NCBI RefSeq assembly: GCF_019320115.1
Contig: NC_089591.1
Location: 61,161,550 to 61,225,549, forward strand
Source of the DNA: Miscanthus floridulus
Taxonomy: Eukaryota > Streptophyta > Magnoliopsida > Poales > Poaceae
Direction of reading: 5' to 3'
DNA: 64,000 bases
Of the stretch, positions 1 to 10,091 are shown in pieces. How positions within the stretch are numbered: the first letter of the stretch is position 1; the number at the start of each line of letters is the position of its first letter. A program made the position numbers and the translations under genes. The notes beneath the pieces were generated by a model, which was given only the letters and a program-made list of their open reading frames with translations, was not told the DNA's origin and ran no database searches.

Positions 1-1329
1 ATCAAGCACTATTCTGCGGATGAGGAACGTGATCCAGTGAGCATAGGGAAGCTGCCTGCGACCCTTGAATCCCTCAGCTATAGTATCCTCCATCTCTGAA
101 AGAAGGAGGTCCCAGATGTCAAATACTGTCCTCTGCATAATGGCATTGAGAAGCCAGAGTTGTAAGCGAGTCAGGCCCTCCTTGTATCCCAACCTGGGAA
201 GCAGTGTCCTCCTGATAATGGCCTCTAGTACTCTCGCTATAGGAGTCAAGTCACTGGGGTTTCTGCTCGACCCCTCACCAAAGGGCTCCTTGAAGCAATG
301 ACGCACTAAATCTATAGGGGGCACCAACCCTCCATGGGGACGCCTGGGAGGTCCCTGCTGTCCATAACAGACCTCATGCATCTTTATAGGCTGCTCCTGT
401 AGCCTCAGTATCTCTCTGGCCCTGCTACTCATCACTCTATAGTCTTTGCCTCTGAAAGCAAAGTGAATGAATCTGTGATGTGGATCGATGAAGAGTGAGG
501 CATAAAACTGACGGACCCAAGAAGGTACATATATCCCTGTCCGTCCAATCAGATCTGACAGTCCTGGCAAATATGACAAGTATGGCCGAATGCTCTCTCC
601 GGCTGCTGCCACAATAGACTCTATCTGACAGACCCTCTGAGATCTGAACACTGCCCCACTGTTAAGATATGCATTGTAGAAATCCTCCTGCAGTGGCGTG
701 TAGAACCCCTCAGCTGCTCTCTCATCCCTCCTCGGAGGAAACCAAACCTCAAACTCAACAAACCGCAGCTGCTGAACCTGCCTAGCTGTAGCGGCCCTCA
801 AGTCGAGGTGTACCACTGGAGGCGGACCCTGTGGTCTAGGCGGAGGGCGTGAACCCCTGCGCTATGTAACTGGCCTCGGTGGAACTGCAGCACTGGTACG
901 ACTCGAGCGGCGTAGCTGAGGTGCCGGCTCAGTCTTCTGACTCTCCTGAGTCTCCTGGGCTGGCTGAGGCTCTGCTGGTGGGGGCTGCTGCTGTGCTGAC
1001 GAACCCTCCTCAATGGTGACCCGTCGTCCTGCAAGCGTAGCAGTCCCAGCTGGACTACCGTGATGACGCTCAACATCCTCAATCGCAGCTCTGACTGTGG
1101 GTGAAACTGGCTGATCTGCAATGACAACTCCGCTGTGGGTGCCACCTCTCTCGTCACACTCTACGGCCTCTACAACAGCTGTAGCTCTCGCTGTCTCTAC
1201 GTCGGGGTACTTCTGCTTCTTGGATGTTACCTGCTTGGTTGACTTGCCCTTAGATCCGGCTGGCTGACGAGGCGAGGGCCTCCGATCATCATCACCTGGG
1301 CCACCACCAACATTCTTGGTGCGAGCCAT
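1..1329 (-). pseudogene. Plant-transposon protein, MARTKN type, partial and with one stop
   Basis: The minus-strand frame is open from the ATG at 1329 to the window edge, about 443 codons, except for one TAG at 862-864 where a Gln codon is expected. The N-terminus is basic and low complexity (starts MARTKNVGGG, residues 1-10; later Gln/Pro-rich), followed by a more ordered part (from about position 760 leftwards) with many aromatic residues, for example QLRFVEFEVWFPPRRDE. I recognise it as a protein repeated many times in Andropogoneae genomes and annotated as putative plant transposon or retrotransposon protein; its biochemical role is unknown to me. A longer start at 1377 adds 16 residues, but the MARTKN start matches the usual copies. 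The C-terminus is outside the window. It lies downstream of a palindrome cluster like that of the Sirevirus LTR. Confidence 0.6.
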
Positions 1330-2165
1330 CTGAACTAACAAGATGGTGAACTGCCGCTGATGAAGATCAACTGTCAAACTGCCGCTTTCGAGGCTTGGCC
1401 TCGATCCTTACTCGCGAGCTTGGCTCTGAGTTGACTGCCAACTGCCAGACGAAACACAACGGAACCGACTCGCTGCACGATAGAATAGATGGATATACAA
1501 GTAAATACCATATATCTAATACATGCGAAATCCTAATAGAGAAAGCAATTTTGGATGCGAACTTGAATCGAGTGGCTTTCTACCTGACGATCAGCGATCC
1601 GAGAATAGATAAGATGTCACGTGGGGGATCTCGGAATCGGCTAGGGTTAGGTCAAACGCCTTGAATGCAATGGGGAATCAGTGTATTTAGAATTTGATCT
1701 AGGTCACAATTGGAGATCAAGATTGAAACACAAAACTTGCCTTACCAATCAATGGGAGGATAGGGCAAGGTCACTCCGGTGTGAAGATCGATCGCCTTGG
1801 CGATGGTGGAGTGGTGAGCTTGGGCGTGAGGTGGCTGGCGCGGTGCTATAGAGGCGAGGCAGGGCTGGAGCTCGGCGGCGCTTGACTGGCGAGGGGGCCG
1901 AGCGTGGTGGCGCGCGGGACGGCGGTGCGTGGCGGCTGTCGAGCGGAGGAGGCGCAGGAGGTGGTGCGTGGCTGGCGAGGGGGCCTGAGCGCGGTGGCGC
2001 AAGGGACGGCAGCGACTCGGCGAGGCTGCGGCGGCGCGGCTGCTCGGGCTAGGGCACGGCGGCACTGGTTAGGTCAAGGAGGAGGAACACGGCTTGGATA
2101 AATAATCCCCCAAACGCGATAGAAAAGGAAACCGAAAAGAGTCCTGAAGTCACGCGAGATCCACT
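1330..2165 (-). other. Leader-like region upstream of the MARTKN ORF
   Basis: No gene is recognised here. On the minus strand it lies between the palindrome cluster and the MARTKN start codon. It has a weak TATA-like stretch (ATTATTTAT on the minus strand, about 2098-2106) and then a GC-rich stretch at 1800-2060. The short ORFs in it have no recognisable domains. I infer a 5' leader or LTR remnant of the element carrying the MARTKN ORF. No PBS of the usual tRNA-Met type was found. Confidence 0.3.
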
Positions 2166-2446
2166 GACCGGACGCTCCAGTGGTAGCGACCGGACGCTAC
2201 CACCCAGCGTCCGGTCGATTCCAGAGAGGTCCAAATCCTCTGGAATCATGACCGGACGCGTCCGGTGGTCCATGACCGGACGCAGGCAGGGTCCGGTCAG
2301 TACAACTTGATCATCCTTCGATCGACCGGACGCTGAACCCTTCCTGACCGGACGCACAGACGCAGCGTCCGGTCACTCCTTCAGTAGCGGTTTACCTCTT
2401 GTGAACTGACCGGACGCTGGACAGCAGCGTCCGATGCAGCGTCCGA
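2166..2446. repeat. Palindrome cluster of GACCGGACGC / GCGTCCGGTC units (left copy)
   Basis: The motif GACCGGACGC and its reverse complement recur many times in about 280 bp. A perfect 16-bp palindrome ACCGGACGCGTCCGGT lies at 2251-2266. Perfect 11-bp arms at 2188-2198 and 2206-2216 flank a 7-bp spacer. Sirevirus LTRs are known to carry such palindromic motif clusters in the U3 part. The same 16-bp palindrome occurs in the LTR at 9392-9407. The surrounding sequence does not match that LTR, so this is probably a cluster from another, related element. Confidence 0.75.
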
Positions 2447-2836
2447 TGCACCTTTTCCAGCAAACCTTCATCCTTCCTTCGCGCTGCCTATTCCCAATCA
2501 AGTCCCAACTTGAATAAGATCCAAATAAACACCAATTGGGACTGATGTGAGTGACCTCTCTCAAACCCCCATATTTTTCAAAATATTTTACCTTAGGCTA
2601 TAATTCTTTTTAAGAAAATAGGCAACAAGAGGGCAAATGGAACAAAATGACAAAAACAACATTCATGCATATGTAATACTTGTAAGTAAATCTAGTTGCT
2701 TGTCAAGTTTGATCCAAGGTTAAGCTTCTTCACACGCTTTTCGGCGGTTATCTTAACCATGTTAGACAAGCCCTATATGCATTGCCACAAATTAAACATG
2801 TTGTATATTACAATGAATGCAAGGGACAACACAAGC
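2447..2836. other. Unassigned spacer left of the Sirevirus pol end
   Basis: No coding feature is seen. The 3' LTR of the Sirevirus is expected hereabouts, but nothing resembles the LTR ends seen at 8520 (TGAAAGGATC) or 10091 (GATGCTTTCA). The sequence is AT-rich and unlike the 9.66-10.09 kb part of the LTR. Confidence 0.5.
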
Positions 2837-4516
2837 TCAATTTTTAGTGAAGTTACTAAAATCAAGTACATTGAGCTCGTTCCGCAATCTACAAAATGTA
2901 GCCTCATCTAGCGGTTTAGTGAAGATATCCGCTAATTGATCTTCGGATCTTACACCTTCTAGTGATATATCATTTTTAGCTACATGATCTCTTAGAAAGT
3001 GATGGCGGATATCTATATGCTTGGTGCAGGAGTGTTGAACCGGATTATTTGCAAGTTTTACCGCACTTTCATTGTCGCACAAAAGAGGTACTTTCTCTAG
3101 AACCACTCCATAGTCCAGTAAAGTTTGTTTCATGTATAATATTTGTGCACAACAAGCACCCGCGGCAATGTATTCCGCTTCGGCGGTGGACAAAGCCACA
3201 CTATTTTATTTCTTGGAGGACCAAGACACAAGTGATCTACCAAGCAAATGGCATCCTCCGGATGTGCTCTTTCTATCAACTTTGCATCCGGCGTAATCCG
3301 AATCGGAATAGCCAATTAATTCAAATAAAGCTCCTTTGGGATACCAAAGGCCAATGCTTGGCGTGTGCTTAAGATACCTAAGGATTCTTTTTACGGCAAT
3401 TAAATGTGTTTCCTTAGGACTAGCTTGAAACCTAGCACACATACACACACTAAACATGATGTCGGGCCTAGATGCGGTTAGATATAACAAGCTACCAATC
3501 ATAGAACGGTAGAGAGTTTGATCAACCGAGTTACCTCCCTCATCTAGGTCGAGATGTCCATTGGTAGGCATTGGGGTCTTGATTGACTTACATTCATCCA
3601 TCTTGAATCTCTTGAGAAGATCTTTTGTGTATTTCTCTTGAGAGATGAAGATGCCTTCTTTCATTTGCTTGACTTGAAAACCAAGAAAGAATGTAAGCTC
3701 ACCAATCATTGACATCTCGAACTCCTTAGACATCAATTCACCAAATTCTTTGCATGAGTCTTCATTTGATGATCCAAAGATGATATCATCAACATATACT
3801 TGACAAATGAAGATATGCCCATCAAGCTTCTTGGTGAATAGTGTGGTGTCGACCTTCCCAATGGTGAAGCCCTTCTCAATAAGGAAATCCCGAAGGCGCT
3901 CATACCAAGCTCTTGGGGCTTGCTTAAGCCCATATAGTGCCTTGGACAACCTATAAACATGATTAGGATATCTAGGGTCTTCAAACCTGGGAGGTTGATT
4001 AACATAGACTAGTTCATTAATAAAGCCATTTAAGAATGCACTTTTCACATTCATTTGATATAGTTTTATTTCATGATGTGATGCATATGCAAGAAGGATA
4101 CGGATGGCTTCTAATCTTGCAACCGGTGCAAAGGTTTCTCCAAAATCTAAACCTTCAACTTGAGAGAACCCCTTTGCCACTAGTCTTGCCTTGTTCCTCA
4201 CAACAACACCTTGATCATCTTGCTTGTTGCGGAACACCCACTTTGTTCCAATCACTCTTGCACCTTTTGGTCGCTCTTCAAGATTCCAAACTTCATTGCG
4301 AGTGAAGTTGTTCAACTCTTCATGCATGGCATTGATCCAATCCGGATCTTTTAGAGCTTCTTCTACCTTGGTAGGCTCATAGCAAGAGACAAAAGAGTGA
4401 TGAGCAATAAATGAGGTAAGTTTTTGAGATTGAGTCATCACCCCCTTTGTTGGACTCCCTATGATGAGATCTTGTGGATGATCTTGTAGGAGAGGTGTAT
4501 TTCTTCTATTGACCAC
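2837..4516 (-). pseudogene. pol: Sirevirus pol: reverse transcriptase and RNase H
   Basis: The translation shows an RVT_2-type copia reverse transcriptase with FAPVARLEAIR, the QMNVKSAFLNG block, LYGLKQAPRAWY and the catalytic YVDDIIFG block. RNase H follows, with SDSDYAGCKVDRKSTSGG and LSTAEAEYIA. A TAA at 3206-3208 splits the RNase H part; the usual residue there is Gln, so a CAA-to-TAA change is inferred. The preceding integrase ORF is in the same frame and is separated by a TAA at 4547-4549. Apart from these stops the frame is continuous, which suggests a fairly recent element. It would copy the element RNA into DNA in virus-like particles. As it stands it is not translatable in one piece. 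Confidence 0.88.
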
Positions 4517-4546
4517 TTGAGGAGGAGGTTGTGGAGCATCAACATC

Positions 4547-6064
4547 TTATGCTTGTACCACCATTTGCTCATGGGAGATATGAGTATCTTCATTTTCTAC
4601 TCTCCCAACTTTTTCACCATCTTGTGGTACATTTGATGAAGAGGGTTGGTTAATGACTTGTACATCATCTTCATCATCTTTTGGCTTGATGTCTCCCACC
4701 GGAATATTCTTCATAGCCTCCCTCAATGGTTCATCACCTACATCATCAAGATTCTCATGTGCTCCTTGGGAGCCATTAGATTCATCAAATTCCACATCAT
4801 ATGTTTCTTCAACCAAGCCGGTGGCATGATTAAATACTCTATATGCTTTGGACTTCAATGAGTAACCAACAAGAAAACCTATATCACAACGCCTTTGAAA
4901 CTTCCCTAGGTGTTGCCGCTTCTTGTAGATGTAGCACTTGCAACCAAACACCCTAAAGAAGGAGACGTCCGGCTTCTTCCCATTGAGCAACTCATATGGT
5001 GTCTTGACAAGGAACTTTTGAAGAAATAGGTGGTTGGATGCATAACATGTGGTGTTGATTGCTTCCGCCCATAGAGCTTCAGGGGTGTTGTACTCATCTA
5101 GCATTGTCCTTGCAAGAGTGATCAAAGTCTGGTTCTTCCTCTCAACTACACCATTTTGTTGAGGAGTATAGGTTGCGGAGACTTCATGTTTGATTCCAAC
5201 TTCATCACAATAAGCTTCTATGTTTGTGTTGTCAAACTCTTTGCCATTGTCACTTCTTATCTTCTTGAGCTTCACTTCAAATTCATTTTGAGCTCTCTTG
5301 GCAAACTTCTTGAAACAAGATGCAACTTCGGATTTGTCATGAAGGAAGAACACCCATGTATATCTTGAATAGTCATCCACAATCACAAGACAATAGAGAT
5401 TTCCTCCCAAACTCTTGTATGTTGTTGGTCCAAATAAATCCATGTGTAGGAGTTCTAGCACTCTTGTGGTTGACATGAAAGCTTTGGTTGGATGAGTGTT
5501 TGCAACTTGCTTGCCGGCTTGACATGCACTACAAAGCTTGTCCTTCTCAAACTTTACATCCTTCAATCCTCTCACCAAATCATTCTTCATAAGCTTCTTG
5601 AGTGAGCTCATCCTAACATGAGCAAGCCTTCTATGCCATAGCCACCCAAGTGTTGTTTTGGTGAATAGGCAAGTCTTCAAGTTTGCATCTTCGGAGGTAA
5701 AGTCAACTAGATATAAATTGTTGTATCTAAATCCATTGAATATCACTTGATTGTCATCTACCTTAGATACAACCACCTCCTTCTCGGTGAACAAGCATTG
5801 GAAGCCAAGATCACACAATTGTCCAACGGATAGCAAGTTGAAACTCAATGAAGCAACATAGAGCACATTGGAGATGGAATGATCATTTGATATTGCCACT
5901 TTGCCCAATCCTTTGACCTTGCCCTTTGAATTATCTCCAAATGTTATTTTCTCTTGTCCATCTACCTCTTCATCTAGTGAGGTGAACATACGAGGATCAC
6001 CGGTCATATGTTGAGTGCAACCACTATCAATAACCCAATGACTTCCACCGGTCTTGTAGTTCAC
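4547..6064 (-). pseudogene. pol: Sirevirus pol: aspartic protease and integrase
   Basis: The segment begins with the protease active site WVIDSGCTQHMTG (Asp-Ser-Gly), then a GAG-pre-integrase zinc-binding motif (WHRRLAHVRMSSLKKL, then CSACQAGK). The integrase catalytic core follows with DLFGP, the YTWVFFL region, SDNGKEF and the NGVVERKNQTL block that supplies the catalytic Glu. A long acidic linker leads towards the reverse transcriptase. It stops at TAA 4547-4549, probably from a Gln codon. Just upstream, two in-frame stops (TGA 6080-6082 and a TAG 12 bases further on) separate it from the gag-like segment. Confidence 0.88.
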
Positions 6065-6079
6065 CTACACATAAGAGAT

Positions 6080-6952
6080 TCAAGCTTTAGGGATCCAAGC
6101 TTGTTGAGGGCCCTTCACCTTCTCAACAAGTGACTTAGCCACCCAAATTTTCTTAGGCCTACTCTTGTTGGGGGGACCTAAGAACATGACTTTCATCTTT
6201 CCACTCGAATCTTTTCTAAGCATGTAGTGAGCATTGAAAGCAAAGGGTCTAGCATGCTTGGGCAAGGGTTGTGGTGGTGGAGTTTGACACTCATGAGCAA
6301 AGTGGCCTTCTTGTCCATACTCAAAACATCTCTTTGGCTTTGGCTTTGGCTTTGATTGTTGGTGTTGAGCTGGAGCCTTCTTCTTCTCTACACTTGCCAT
6401 ATATCCAATGCCACTTCTATCCATCTTCATGATGGTATTCATGAGTAGCTCACTTTGGAGATGCTTGCCTCTAGCAAACTTGCTCAACCCCACCTTGAGA
6501 TGCTCTTTCTCCATCTTGAGCTTCTTGTTCTCTTCCTTGAGAATATCATTGTTCTTCTCCTCCTTGAGTTTCTTGATTTCTTCTTTTAACTTCTCATTCT
6601 CAAGGATCACCTCTTTGTCATGATCAAGAGTTTCTAGCACAATGGTATTGTGACTTTTCATCTCTTCAAGATCTTTCATGAGCTTCTCATTGTTACTCTT
6701 GAGCTTGACATACTCATCATAGTCATTGCACTCAACCACTTGCTTGCCCTTGCTACTAGATCCATGCTCAATGCTTTCATCAATTAAATCATCACATGAG
6801 GTAGCTATATCAATCTTAACAACATGGTTAGTAGCATCATGTGGCTCATTTGGTAAGAATTCTTGTGCAATAATAAGGGTATCATAATTGATCTTTAGAG
6901 TTGTATATTCATCTTTTAGCTTATTGTGACTAGTGATAAGCTCATTGTGCAC
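6080..6952 (-). pseudogene. gag: Sirevirus gag C-terminal part with coiled coil and second zinc knuckle
   Basis: This continues the gag frame after a frameshift. It shows a long coiled coil rich in Glu, Lys and Leu (about residues 65-155), then a proline- and lysine-rich stretch, then a CCHC-like knuckle CFEYGQEGHFAHEC in which the second Cys is Tyr, so metal binding is probably lost. Overlap with the upstream gag ORF arises because both frames stay open for a short way past the shift. It shares its frame with the protease-integrase segment downstream and ends at a TGA. Confidence 0.75.
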
Positions 6953-8466
6953 CCACTCAAGTTTATCATTTTTATCTTTAAGCTCTTTCTTAGAAGATTT
7001 GAGCTCCTTGAGTTTGGATGATATAGAATCATTTGTTTCTTTGAGCTCATCATTAGCCTTTTTAATGTATCACACTTAGCTAAGAGTGAATCATTTTTAG
7101 CATCAAGTTTTTCATTTGTAGCTCTACTTTTTCTAATGATCTTAGTATATTTTCTTAGTATTTTGACAAGATCATCATATGTAGGTGAGTCATCATCATC
7201 GCTATCACTATCATTATCACTAGCATGTTCATCATCACTACTATCATCACTCTTAGTTACCTTGCATTCACCTTTGGCCATAAGGCATAGGTGTGTAGAG
7301 GATGATGGCGATGGTGGCGGTAAAGATGCAAGATCAATAGCAATGGCGGCCACCTTTTCATCGTCACTATCATCATCAGATGATCCACTTGATGAATCAA
7401 TGTCCGTGAGCCAATCATCGACAATATAGGCCTTGCCACTCTTCTTCTTCTTGTAGATCTCCCTCTTTTTGCCATCTCTCTTCTTGTATGGCTTGTTCTT
7501 CTTCTTTTCATCTTCATCACTTGAATCATCTTTCTTGCCCTTGTTCTTGAACTTGTCTTTCTTGGGCTTTGTGCATTGATGAGCTAGATGACCAAGTTCA
7601 CCACAATTGTAGCAATCCATCTCGGAGATTGGCTTTCTTTTTGAGCTAGTGAAGAACTTCTTCTTCTTGCCATCAAACTTGATGCCACTCTTGTTTAGCC
7701 TTTTTAGCATCTTGGTGGTCTTCTTCACCATGAGGGCAAGGCTTTCTTCATCATCTTCATCACTTGAGCTCTCATACTCAAGTCTTGCTTTGCCCTTGTC
7801 TTGGCTAGCTTTGAATGCTAAGTCCTTCTCTTTCTTCTTTGTAGAGGATGAGCCATCTTGTGGTGTGATGTGCATGTACATTTCATGAGCATTGATCTTT
7901 CCCAAGATTTGTGTCGGTGTAGCGGTGGAAAGATCACCTTGATGTAGCACGGTCACAATGTGCCCATATTTGTCAATGGGGAGGACACTCAAGATTTTTC
8001 TCACAACGTTGGATGGTGACATTTGAGTGAGTCCAAGCCCATTGACTTCCTCTACAAGAACATTTAATCGAGAATACATCTCATTAGCACTTTCTTTGGG
8101 AAACATCTCAAAAGAATTTAGCTTTTTAATCACAAGATGATAGTGTTCCTCACGCTCACTCTTGGTTCCCTTATGGAGCGCACAAACGTCCGACCATAGT
8201 GCATGGGCGTCTTTGTGGTTCCTTACACGATTGAATACATCTTTGCAAAGGCCTCTAAAGATGGTGTTGCGAGCCTTTGCATTCCATTTTTCATAATTCA
8301 CTTCATCACCTTGAAGTTGTGTGGCATTCCTAGGTGCTGGGAACCCTTGAGAGGCGGCTCTTAGAATTCCAACATCTAGAGCTTCTAAGTATGCCTCCAT
8401 GTGGATTTTCCAATATGGAAAATCATCTCCCTCAAAGATAGGAGGAGGTCCATCCCCGTGAGACAT
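6916..8466 (-). pseudogene. gag: Sirevirus gag (capsid, nucleocapsid) with frameshifted end
   Basis: The ATG at 8466 lies 39 bp inside the primer-binding site and starts a 516-codon ORF. The N-terminal part (residues 1-200) is a UBN2/retrotransposon-gag type capsid domain, with PYWKIHMEAYL near the start. Residues 285-298 form a CCHC zinc knuckle, CYNCGELGHLAHQC. A Lys-rich then Asp/Ser-rich tail follows (residues 300-440). A one-base loss in an A run near 7064-7070 shifts the frame, so roughly the last 45 residues are not gag-like and the real continuation is in the frame of the ORF beginning at 6952. Gag packages the element RNA. The gene is defective. Confidence 0.88.
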
Positions 8467-8505
8467 CTTGCTCTAAGCGATTAAGCTTAAAAACGTGAGC
8501 ACGAG

Positions 8506-8517
8506 GCTCTGATACCA
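8506..8517 (-). other. Primer-binding site, initiator tRNA-Met type
   Basis: The minus strand reads TGGTATCAGAGC, the standard plant Ty1/copia primer-binding site complementary to the 3' part of initiator methionine tRNA. It lies two bases inside the LTR end, which fixes the LTR boundary and the element's direction. Confidence 0.9.
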
Positions 8518-9240
8518 ATTGAAAGGATCAAGATGCCCAAGAGGGGGGGTGAATTGGGCTAATTCTAAATTCTCTAGCAATAATCAAATCCTACGGATAG
8601 CCCAATTAACCCCTTGTGCCTAGAAAAGTGTTTATATCAACCTAATGCACAACAACCTAGCAACCTATGTTCCAAACTTACTCTAGCAAGCAATTCTATG
8701 GATGTAAAATAAGTATTGAATTGCTCAAAGTAAATACTCAAAGTAAGTGCTCAAAGTAAGTAGAGAGAGAAAGGAACGCGGCGATATTTTGCCGAGGTAT
8801 CGGAGAGTCGCCACTCCCCACTAGTCCTCGTTGGAGCACCCGCGCAAGGGTGTAGCTCCCCCTTGATCCGCGCAAGGATCAAGTGCTCTCTACGGGTTGA
8901 TTCTTCGACACTCCGTCGCGGCGAATCACCCAAAGCCGCTCACAACTTGAGTTGGGTCACCCACAAGCTCCGCCGGGTGAACACCAAACTCCCGATCACC
9001 ACCAAGCCGTCTAGGTGATGGCGATCACCAAGAGTAACAAGCACGAACTCTCACTTGACCACGCAAAGCCTAATGAGAAGATGGATGCACACTTTGCTAC
9101 TCTTGATTTGCTAGTGAGGCTACTCTCTTGGATTCTCAAATCACAAACACCTCACTAGGACCTTGCTCTTCTTGGCACTCACAAACGTGTTTCTCGGCTG
9201 TTGGAATGAGCAAAAGATGCTCCACTCACGAGTGGAGCTT

Positions 9241-9250
9241 CTATTTATAA
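9241..9250 (-). promoter_or_regulatory. TATA box of the Sirevirus LTR
   Basis: The minus strand reads TTATAAATAG here, directly downstream of the palindrome cluster, about 775 bp before the gag ATG. This is the most likely Pol II promoter of the element. Confidence 0.65.
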
Positions 9251-9290
9251 GCCAGCCTGAAAAACGAACCGTTATGAGCTTCTGCGGGAC

Positions 9291-9653
9291 GACCGGACGC
9301 TCCGATCGCTATGACCGGACGCTCCGGTCAGTTCAACCCACGAACAGTTTTCAAGTGGTGACCGGACGCTGTCAGGGTCTGGTCAGTACCAACCGGACGC
9401 GTCCGGTCGCTCTTGGATGCTTACTGTAAATGACCAGACGCTGGATACACAGGGTCCGGTCACATTGACTGGACGCGTCCGGTCACTCTTTCCCAAGTCT
9501 GGACCCTTACTGGAGTTGATCGGACGCTGGCCCTCAGCGTCTGGTTACATGACCTCCCAGCGTCCGGTCACACCAGACTTGATCCCCTTGGTCAAATGAA
9601 CTGACCGGACCCTGCGGCCAGCGTCCGGTCGCACCGGAGCCAGCGTCCGGTCA
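9291..9653. repeat. Palindrome cluster in the Sirevirus LTR U3
   Basis: GACCGGACGC and GCGTCCGGTC units recur more than ten times in about 360 bp, including the perfect palindrome ACCGGACGCGTCCGGT at 9392-9407. The cluster ends about 40 bp upstream of the TATA box on the minus strand, which suggests a promoter or chromatin role. Such palindromic motifs are a described hallmark of Sirevirus LTRs. Confidence 0.8.
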
Positions 9654-10091
9654 GTGTTTGACCCTCCATTCACTTCCAACTTCCGACCATATGTGAATGA
9701 AGTTTGCTCTAAAAGATCTTAGGCATTCATAGGAGCTACCTAGAGCTAGTTTTAACAAGTGTGCACCACACCTAACTCACTAGACTCAACTAGGTCAAGC
9801 TACCCGTTCATACCCCCCTTCATAGTACGGCCAAAGGAAAAACAAAGTCCTAAACTACTCTAAGTGTCTCTCCAACTCCAATCGACACTTAGAACTAGTT
9901 ATCCTTAACCTTGTCGTCCATCCTTTGAAAACTGAAACGATTTCCATCATAGGGGCATGACAACCTCGATTGCCCAATCGATCTCCATTACCATGACCTA
10001 ACTTAATTGCCTCTGCAAAACACACGTTAGTCATAGTAATCTTGTATTGACATTAATCACCAAAATCCAACTAGGGGCCTAGATGCTTTCA

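Larger units (their letters stand above)
2837..10091 (-). mobile_element. Sirevirus (Ty1/copia) retrotransposon, 3' LTR not found
   Basis: The order on the minus strand is LTR (10091-8520), primer-binding site, gag, protease, integrase, reverse transcriptase, RNase H. This order with integrase before reverse transcriptase defines Ty1/copia. A large gag with a long acidic and lysine-rich tail, a TGGTATCAGAGC primer-binding site and palindrome clusters in the LTR point to the Sirevirus (Maximus/SIRE) lineage, like maize Opie and Ji. The right LTR edge at 10091 abuts a Harbinger transposase coding sequence, so that gene is the insertion target. The left boundary is set at the end of pol only because no 3' LTR could be found. 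Confidence 0.85.
8520..10091 (-). repeat. Sirevirus 5' LTR
   Basis: On the plus strand it begins TGAAAGGATC and ends GATGCTTTCA, giving the terminal TG...CA and a short inverted repeat TGAAAG/CTTTCA. Length is 1572 bp. Read on the minus strand, the U3 part (10091 to about 9250) holds the palindrome cluster; a TATA box follows at 9241-9250, then R-U5 down to the primer-binding site. No second copy was found in this window. Confidence 0.85.

Noticed and set aside
2049..2357. ORF of 102 aa with a hydrophobic C-terminus
   Set aside because: It runs through the palindrome cluster and the TATA-like region, so it is repeat-derived.
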